From positions 124,001-188,000 of the forward strand of contig NZ_QHLX01000001.1 of assembly GCF_004135675.1 (NCBI RefSeq): a stretch of DNA of 64,000 bases. The letters run 5' to 3'. The translations under genes and the position numbers were made by a program. Positions 58,219 to 64,000 of the stretch are shown in pieces. The DNA comes from Marinitoga lauensis. GTDB lineage: Bacteria > Thermotogota > Thermotogae > Petrotogales > Petrotogaceae. The number at the start of each line of letters is the position of its first letter. The stretch's first letter is position 1. Under the pieces are notes generated by a model, which was given only the letters and a program-made list of their open reading frames with translations, was not told the DNA's origin and did no database searches.

Positions 58219-59452
58219 TTATTGAGAAATTCCAACATATAAATCCAAACGCTTTTCTAAAGTACTTTCACTTGTAAATACCGTAAATACCAATTTATAA
58301 TTTCCAGGAATCGACAGTTTCACTGGTGGTTCAGGCAAAATAATATTAATTAAGGTTTTTCCACCTTCACTAATATATATTCTTCTTTTATCCTTATTTT
58401 CATAATTGAAAAATATAGTATTATTTTCCACATTTATTAAGCGAATTGTATAACCTTTGATTTCTAAAAATCTTTCTTTTTTAAAATCCAGATTATTTAT
58501 ATAAAATGCCCTTTAAAGGTTTCATTAATAGGATAAAATAAATATGTGTCAATTGATAAACTGATATTTTTCAATTTTCTTTCAATCTTATCAGTTACTG
58601 GAAAAGGAATGTATACTGCTTGATTTAATTCTTTTGATACAAAATATAATTCATATGTTCCTTTTTTAATTGGAGGTAAAATAACACTATATTCCTTTTT
58701 CTCAAGTGGATTTAACGTTACATAACCAAGATTTACCGGTATTTTTTTTATCAATTTTCTTTTTTTAGTGTAAATTTCAATATCTCCAATTAAATTAATA
58801 CTCCTTGTTTCAGCTGAATAATTTTTTGGTTCTATATAAAGCTTTGCTCGTTCATTTTCTGTATAAAATCCTTTTTCAAGATATATATTATATTTAATAG
58901 AATGAATATAATTAAACTCTTTTTTCAAACGTATTTTTCTTCCATTATAATTAAAAATTGTTTCTACAATATATTTTCCATTAGGTATTTTGGATAATGG
59001 ATTTATATTCTTTAAATCAAATATTTTTTTGCTTTCCATAGGATATAATTTATAGTCTATTATCTTGGATATTCGAAGTTATAAAATACCTCACTTGAAT
59101 TTTTGGTAATTTTATAAATTTTAAATTTAAAAGAGTCCAGTTTCATATTTTCCGGTTTGCTTTTTGTATTGAACATATTCACATTTATATTTAAAGTATC
59201 TGGATATGTATAATTATCTTCTGACATTATAGAAAAAGAAATTCCATTTAGCAAAATAGAAAATCCAAGATTATACCTTGGAAAGTAATATTTTGATACC
59301 ATGATTAATGCTATTGCCAAAATGGAAATAAAAATAATTAACATGTTATTAATCCTTTGCCTTCGTTTATGCATTTTTTTTATATAATCTTTTTTTTCTT
59401 TTTCTTCATCATATTTTTCCCATTCTTCAGGTGTCTTGCTATGATATTTCAT
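58219..59452 (-). CDS. Membrane-anchored extracytoplasmic protein, unknown function
   Basis: ATG 59452 (MKYHSKTPEEWEKYDEEKEK) follows AGAGGTGAATT. A charged cytoplasmic head of ~32 residues precedes a membrane helix (MLIIFISILAIALIMVS). The outside part is ~350 residues of beta-rich, Ig-like repeats (FYTENERAKLYIEPKNYSA, KIPVNLGYVTLNPLEKKEYS, GTYELYFVSKELNQAVYIPF, SIPGNYKLVFTVFTSEST). Breaks near 59065 and 58500. About 412 residues after repair. No family recognised. It is downstream of the ftsZ-coupled ATPase in the same direction. Confidence 0.6.
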
Positions 59453-59463
59453 ATAATTCACCT

Positions 59464-60603
59464 CTAACTATCTGAAATAAAGAATTTATAATCTTCTAAA
59501 GAAATTTTTTCTTTAATAAATAATTGATTTAATTCTTCTTCATAAGACTTGTAAAAAGGCGTATTTTTTAGATTTTTAAAGTCATTATTGCTTAAATAAG
59601 CTATGGTTAACTCATTAATTTCTAAAATTTCAAAAATTGGAATTATCCCCAAATAACCCGTATAATGGCATTTTTCACATCCTTTTTTATTTCCATTACT
59701 ATAGCAATCACATAATATTCTTACAAAATTCTGATTAAATATAATCTTTGTAGAATTTAATATATCATTTTTACTAATTCCCATTTCAATTAATCTATTG
59801 ATTACATTAAAAACATTATTGGAATGTATTGTAGAGAGAACAAGATGTCCTGTCATAGCAGCTTCAATAGTTAATCTGGCTATTTCCTTCGTTCTTATTT
59901 CACCAGTCATTAAAATATCAGGATCATGCCTTAAAATATTTTTTAAAATTGTTGTTTTTTCAGAATCATTTTTTATCTCAATTTGCTGAGCACCTGGTAT
60001 TTGATATTCAAGTGGATTTTCTATTGTAATAACTTTTTTTGGATAACTTTTTAATATATTTATAAGTATATATGCCAGTGCTGTCGATTTACCACTTCCA
60101 GTAGGACCAGAAAATAAAATAAGACCATTTTTTAATGTTTTTATTTTTTCTATATGATTAATAAATTTCTCAGAATAATTTAAATTATCAAGCGTCAAAT
60201 CAGATATATTTTTTAATTTTCTTATAACACAATTTATACCATTGAAATTTTTTATTAACGATACTCTAAATCTGTGGTTATAAAAAGTAAAGGACCCATC
60301 TGACGGATCCTTGTCATTAATAATATCAATCCCTGATAATACTTGAACTTTAGTAATTATCTTCTCATATAATTCTTTAGATATTTTTTCATGTTCTACC
60401 AAAGTCGTATTAAATCTATATGAAACAATGGTTTGATCAGGCGTAGGAGAAAAATGTAAATCTGTAATTTTATTTTCTAAAAGAACATTAATATACTTTT
60501 CAAAAAGCATAGTAGAATTTAAATTTTTAATTGTCACATTTTTATTTATTTTTTTATTATGGAAAAGCTGTAAAGTTGATAATTCTTTTAAATTATTCTT
60601 CAT
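59464..60603 (-). CDS. GspE/PilT-type secretion ATPase, translationally coupled to ftsZ
   Basis: A hexameric ATPase of the type II secretion/type IV pilus family. ATG 60603 overlaps the ftsZ stop by 11 bases, preceded by GGAGATT. Visible are the N2-like part (ITDLHFSPTPDQTIVSYRF), Walker A LFSGPTGSGKSTALAYI, Asp box ITIENPLEYQI, Walker B/His box DPDILMTGEIRTKEIARLT and GHLVLSTIHSNN. A zinc site CDCYSNGNKKGCEKC marks GspE/PilB rather than PilT. At 379 residues it lacks the N1E domain. The pairing with ftsZ is known from Thermotogales gene order. Its partner platform proteins are not in this window. Confidence 0.92.
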   Translation of the reverse strand: MKNNLKELSTLQLFHNKKINKNVTIKNLNSTMLFEKYINVLLENKITDLHFSPTPDQTIVSYRFNTTLVEHEKISKELYEKIITKVQVLSGIDIINDKDPSDGSFTFYNHRFRVSLIKNFNGINCVIRKLKNISDLTLDNLNYSEKFINHIEKIKTLKNGLILFSGPTGSGKSTALAYILINILKSYPKKVITIENPLEYQIPGAQQIEIKNDSEKTTILKNILRHDPDILMTGEIRTKEIARLTIEAAMTGHLVLSTIHSNNVFNVINRLIEMGISKNDILNSTKIIFNQNFVRILCDCYSNGNKKGCEKCHYTGYLGIIPIFEILEINELTIAYLSNNDFKNLKNTPFYKSYEEELNQLFIKEKISLEDYKFFISDS

Positions 60604-61705
60604 AATCTCCCTGCTGTGCCTCCAAATACTTTTCCAATTTAATTCTTTCCTCATTTAAAACATTATTACCGAATAATCTGTATATAGCTGGAATTTCATA
60701 AATATTTTCTCCATCAAAATCATTTAATATTTTATTATATCCAGCAGCTACAATAGTAACCTTTAATTCATCAGGTTGCATATCTTCCACTTCAGTAATT
60801 CCATATTTCAAATTAACTTCATCAGTAGAATAAGAATGCAAGATAGAAGTTACAATTTTCAAATCCTTTAACGTCGGATTTTTACCTGAAACGTTTACCA
60901 AAGCTGCTGTAGCATTTTGAACAGAATTCTCCAAGAATTTTGAATTTAATGCACTTTTCGCAGCTTCTTCAGCTTTATTCGGTCCTTTTCCCCAACCTAT
61001 ACCAAGCATTGCTGAACCTCGTCTTTTTAAAACGGATTCAACATCTGCAAAATCAGTATTAACTAATCCTTTTTTAGTAATTAAATCTGAAATACCTGTT
61101 ATACCTTGATATAATATGTCATCTGCTTTAGCAAAGGCTTGTCTAATAGGTATATCATCATTATCTTCAAGTAATTTATCATTGGAAATTTTAATTAATG
61201 TATCAACATATGGTTTTAACTTATTTAAACCACTATTTGCAATTTTTTGTTTTGTAGAACCTTCAAAATGGAAAGGAATTGTTACAACTGCAACTGTTAA
61301 TATTCCCAGTTCTCTGGCAATTCTGGCAATTACTGGAGAGGCACCTGTACCTGTACCACCACCAAAACCTGCTGTAATAAATAATAAATCAGTACCCTGA
61401 ATCATTTCTCTTATTTCGTCTACGCTTTCTTCTGCTGCTTTCTCACCTTTTTCAGGATTTCCACCAGCACCTAATCCTCTGGTTAATTCTTTTCCAAGTT
61501 GTAATTTAAATTTAGCGCTACTTGATTCCAATACTTGAACATCTGTATTTGCAGCTATAAGGTCAACATCAGAAACCCCTAATCTCACCATTCTTTCAAT
61601 GGCATTATTACCAGCTCCGCCTACACCTATGACTTTAATAACATATTTTGGCCTTTTATGAAACATCTCTTTAGGTTCATCTTCAATAGGTAAATTAAAT
61701 GGCAT
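60593..61705 (-). CDS. ftsZ: Cell division protein FtsZ
   Basis: The tubulin-like GTPase that forms the division ring. ATG 61705 (MPFNLPIEDEP) is chosen because AGGAGG lies 8 bases before it; ATG 61711 would be only 2 bases away. GTP-binding loops: VIGVGGAGNNAIERMV, LFITAGFGGGTGTGASPVIA (the tubulin signature), and NTDFADVESVLKRRGSAML. The usual C-terminal FtsA-binding peptide is replaced by GNNVLNEERIKLEKYLEAQQ. 370 residues, intact. Overlaps ftsA by 11 bases and the ATPase by 11. Confidence 0.97.
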   Translation of the reverse strand: MPFNLPIEDEPKEMFHKRPKYVIKVIGVGGAGNNAIERMVRLGVSDVDLIAANTDVQVLESSSAKFKLQLGKELTRGLGAGGNPEKGEKAAEESVDEIREMIQGTDLLFITAGFGGGTGTGASPVIARIARELGILTVAVVTIPFHFEGSTKQKIANSGLNKLKPYVDTLIKISNDKLLEDNDDIPIRQAFAKADDILYQGITGISDLITKKGLVNTDFADVESVLKRRGSAMLGIGWGKGPNKAEEAAKSALNSKFLENSVQNATAALVNVSGKNPTLKDLKIVTSILHSYSTDEVNLKYGITEVEDMQPDELKVTIVAAGYNKILNDFDGENIYEIPAIYRLFGNNVLNEERIKLEKYLEAQQGDYEE

Positions 61706-63005
61706 CTTCATTACCTCCTAAAAGGATTCTTCCAAGTTTAGAGAAGAAACCTCCCTTTTTTTCTACCTTTTCTTCCACATAATTATTTTCTGAAGAAGAA
61801 TTTAAATCTTCAATATATAATTTTGGTATGTTCGCACCACTAAAATATAAATTAATTGTACCGATTATTGGTGCAAAAAGTGGATCTTTATATAATTCAT
61901 CAGCATTTTCAATATAAAAATTATTAGCATTGTTAGATGCAACCCCTAATCTCGTTTGTGCACCCATAAAATCTGAAATAGTCTTTTCAATATTTTTTAT
62001 CCTTGCTCCTCCGCCAGTGTGAACTATTCCTGCTTGTAATCCTCCCGCAATTTCAAATGTATTTTCATATTCTAACTTTGCCAGATCGCTATTTAATTTA
62101 TTTATTATTTCTCTTGTTCTTGCAAAAACTATTTTGTTTAATAAATTTTGAGTAGTATATTCATAATGATCTCCAACTAAACTTAAATAATCAATTTTTT
62201 TCACTATTTTAGTATCTTGAAGACAAACTGCCTGTTCTTCTAATAATCTCAAAGCTTCTTTTTCAGAAGTTTTTAATACATGCATTATATCTTTTAAAAC
62301 ATATTCCATTCCAACTTCAAAATCTAAATAAAATTTAGGTATTCCATCTTTAAAGATCAGCATTCTGGCCTTTGAATGTCCTAAATCCACAACCCCAACT
62401 CCAAGATTTCTATCAGAAGTATTGGTTACACCATATGCTGAAGCTAATGTGGAATCATATATTGGTATTTCACCTTCTATTAAATTTTTTATTGTGTTTC
62501 TAATTGGCGCAAAAGAATTTTCAGGTACCCATACAACATTTATAAGTGCATTTAAACTATAATTAGCAACAAAAGCAACTGGATTTTTTACCTTTTTATC
62601 ATCAACCTCAAAATTGACAAATTTAATATCCAAAACTTCTTTATTTAATTCTGAGTATTTTTGCTGAATATTAGATTTTATTTTTTCTAAATCCCCTTCG
62701 GTTATTTCTTTAGGTTCTGAAAACTCCAACGTATAGCCTTCTCTTGAAATTTTTAATTCATTTGTAGCATAAGATAATACTATTTCTATTTCTTTAGCTT
62801 TATTATTTTCTCCTTCAAGAGTATAAATTACATTCTCTATTTTTCTTCGCAAAGCTCTAACATCCTGTACCTGTCCTTTTACTATTCCTTCAGCCTGTTC
62901 TATAGCCTTAGAAACAAGTTGATAACTATTTTTAGTTTCTTCTAATGCAATTCCTTTTATAAAATAATTTCCTACATCAATTGCATAAATAACCTTTCTG
63001 GCCAT
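61695..63005 (-). CDS. ftsA: Cell division protein FtsA
   Basis: The actin-like membrane anchor of FtsZ. RBS AGGAGGGATAAA precedes ATG 63005. Phosphate-1 loop YAIDVGNYFIKGIALEE, SHS2 (1C) domain (YTLEFSEPKEITEGDLEKIK), phosphate-2 VGVVDLGHSKARMLIF, adenosine loop IVHTGGGARIKNIEKTI. The C-terminus KKGGFFSKLGRILLGG is a good amphipathic membrane-targeting helix. 436 residues, intact. The second, repeat-tailed FtsA-like protein is at 2912-4983. Confidence 0.95.
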   Translation of the reverse strand: MARKVIYAIDVGNYFIKGIALEETKNSYQLVSKAIEQAEGIVKGQVQDVRALRRKIENVIYTLEGENNKAKEIEIVLSYATNELKISREGYTLEFSEPKEITEGDLEKIKSNIQQKYSELNKEVLDIKFVNFEVDDKKVKNPVAFVANYSLNALINVVWVPENSFAPIRNTIKNLIEGEIPIYDSTLASAYGVTNTSDRNLGVGVVDLGHSKARMLIFKDGIPKFYLDFEVGMEYVLKDIMHVLKTSEKEALRLLEEQAVCLQDTKIVKKIDYLSLVGDHYEYTTQNLLNKIVFARTREIINKLNSDLAKLEYENTFEIAGGLQAGIVHTGGGARIKNIEKTISDFMGAQTRLGVASNNANNFYIENADELYKDPLFAPIIGTINLYFSGANIPKLYIEDLNSSSENNYVEEKVEKKGGFFSKLGRILLGGNEDAI

Positions 63006-63015
63006 TTTATCCCTC

Positions 63016-63486
63016 CTAATAAATGCTAATTAAGCTACCTCCAGAGAGAAGATAATAATTCCCCGGTTCATATTTTTCTAATTTATTTATTATATCTTTA
63101 AAATGATTTACAACATCTTGCCATGAATTAAATAATATTTTATAACCAATATTTATATACAATATTTTTTGTTTAAAATCTATCCTTGATATATAATTCA
63201 ACTGATTTAATGTTAATTCTGATATTTCATTTCTATGAATTAAATAATCCTTTAAATCTATAAGCGGATAGCCAACAATAGGAACATCAGAAATTTTAAA
63301 AATTATTTCATCTTTACTTAAAAGAAGATACCTTCTATTAAATTTTACCACACATATAGGTTGTTGTGTTGCATAATGATTTCTTACCTGTTGAGTTTTT
63401 GTAACAAAAAATTGCGAACCTATATAAAAAATAATAAATACGTATAGCATTGATACTACTAATAATAAAGAACGAGAAACACTCAT
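63016..63486 (-). CDS. FtsQ/DivIB-like small membrane protein
   Basis: 156 residues with an N-terminal membrane helix (LLLVVSMLYVFIIFYIGSQF) and a short periplasmic beta domain (PICVVKFNRRYLLLSKDEII, IVGYPLIDLKDYLI, IDFKQKILYINIGYKILF). It lacks a recognisable POTRA domain. Its location between gyrB and ftsA, and its size and topology, suggest a reduced FtsQ/DivIB, but this is inference from context. ATG 63486 lies 2 bases after gyrB ends. The frame is intact. Confidence 0.6.
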   Translation of the reverse strand: MSVSRSLLLVVSMLYVFIIFYIGSQFFVTKTQQVRNHYATQQPICVVKFNRRYLLLSKDEIIFKISDVPIVGYPLIDLKDYLIHRNEISELTLNQLNYISRIDFKQKILYINIGYKILFNSWQDVVNHFKDIINKLEKYEPGNYYLLSGGSLISIY

Positions 63487-63487
63487 T

Positions 63488-64000
63488 TTAAATATCTAAC
63501 TCCTTAACCTTTAAAGCATGTTCTTCAATAAACTCTCTTCTTGAAGATGGGTCACTACCCATTAATATTTCTAAAATTTCTTCTGTTTCAACAAGATCAT
63601 CAATGTTTATTCTAATTAATTTTCTTTTTGCAGGGTCCATTGTTGTATCCCATAATTGATCAGCATTCATTTCACCAAGACCTTTATATCTTTGAAGTGA
63701 ATATTTTGGATATTCTTTTTTTAATTCTTCTAATTCCTCATCACTATATAGATATGTTTCAAATTTTCCAGATTTAAATTTGTATAGTGGAGGCTGTGCT
63801 GCATATATTCTACCTTCTTTTATTAATTCAGGCATAAATCTAAAGAACAATGCCAATAGCAATGTTCTAATATGTGCACCATCAACATCAGCATCAGTCA
63901 TAATTATAATCTTACCATATCTTAATTTTTTTATATTAAAGTTTTCTCCAATTCCTGTTCCAATTGCAGATATAATATTAGAAACCTGTTCATTCTTCAT
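63488..64000 (-). CDS. gyrB: DNA gyrase subunit B, C-terminal part
   Basis: The 3' end of gyrB; the gene runs out of the window to the right. Visible are the Toprim metal site IIIMTDADVDGAHIRTLLL, RYKGLGEMNADQLWDTTMDP and the C-terminal EFIEEHALKVKELDI. Gyrase B is the ATPase/Toprim subunit of type IIA topoisomerase. No frame break in the visible 170 residues. Confidence 0.95.
   Translation of the reverse strand: MKNEQVSNIISAIGTGIGENFNIKKLRYGKIIIMTDADVDGAHIRTLLLALFFRFMPELIKEGRIYAAQPPLYKFKSGKFETYLYSDEELEELKKEYPKYSLQRYKGLGEMNADQLWDTTMDPAKRKLIRINIDDLVETEEILEILMGSDPSSRREFIEEHALKVKELDI

Overview
The window is a gene-dense, very AT-rich segment of a bacterial chromosome. Most proteins are core housekeeping ones. 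The gene content and order (gyrB - small membrane protein - ftsA - ftsZ - secretion-type ATPase; frr-uppS-cdsA; PhoH-HDIG-ybeY), the low GC and the many lysine- and isoleucine-rich thermophile-like proteins suggest the Thermotogota, most likely the Petrotogaceae (Marinitoga-like). That placement is inference; no rRNA gene is present to confirm it. I found no insertion sequence, prophage, CRISPR array or defence island.

Layout. 1-7348 (+): end of a beta-barrel-like gene, mutS2, a long FtsA-like protein with a repeat tail, acpS and ligA, closed by a terminator. 7410-9414 (-): a TetR regulator, a flavin enoyl-ACP-reductase/nitronate-monooxygenase-like enzyme and acpP, with matching palindromic operators in front of the first two. 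9763-11370 (+): yqeY and a TolB-like exported protein. 11376-14205: cheW and a chemoreceptor, divergently transcribed. 14300-21487 (+): a signalling cluster of CHASE2-adenylate cyclase, HD-GYP protein with a lost His, DUF3307 membrane protein, FecR-domain protein and GAF-HD-GYP. 21555-32249 (+): dnaX, a glycosyltransferase-TPR protein, frr, uppS, cdsA, alaS, an ArsB/NhaD-type permease, gatC, yraN. 32353-40455 (+): phosphohexomutase, truA, tlyA, then guaA-guaB behind a guanine riboswitch. 40473-51527 (-): exported protein with a structured leader, xseB, xseA, rsmI, tRNA-Leu, rex, leuS, a membrane protein, a sigma-70 family factor, a methyltransferase, tRNA-Thr, pduL, yqeH and ydcF. 51679-57300 (+): LPP20-like lipoprotein, 2-hydroxyacid dehydrogenase, PhoH, HDIG membrane protein, ybeY, DUF1015. 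57315-64000 (-): gyrB (partial), an FtsQ-like membrane protein, ftsA, ftsZ, a GspE/PilT-type ATPase and two further uncharacterised proteins.

About thirty genes, including essential ones (alaS, leuS, ligA, guaA, guaB, frr, yqeH), are interrupted by single-base frame changes at short homopolymers. Wherever I resolved the site, adding one base restores the family sequence, so I read these as consensus deletions in the assembly, not pseudogenes. I give each such gene its full repaired extent.

Regulatory signals include several -10 boxes of the form TGnTATAAT, at least eight intrinsic terminators, the guanine riboswitch with its terminator, two TGACC-N3-GGTCA operators, and a leader hairpin that buries a ribosome binding site at 41044-41111. 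The points most worth following up are the TetR operon, the hidden-RBS leader, the cAMP/HD-GYP/FecR cluster, the repeat-tailed FtsA paralogue and the ATPase translationally coupled to ftsZ.
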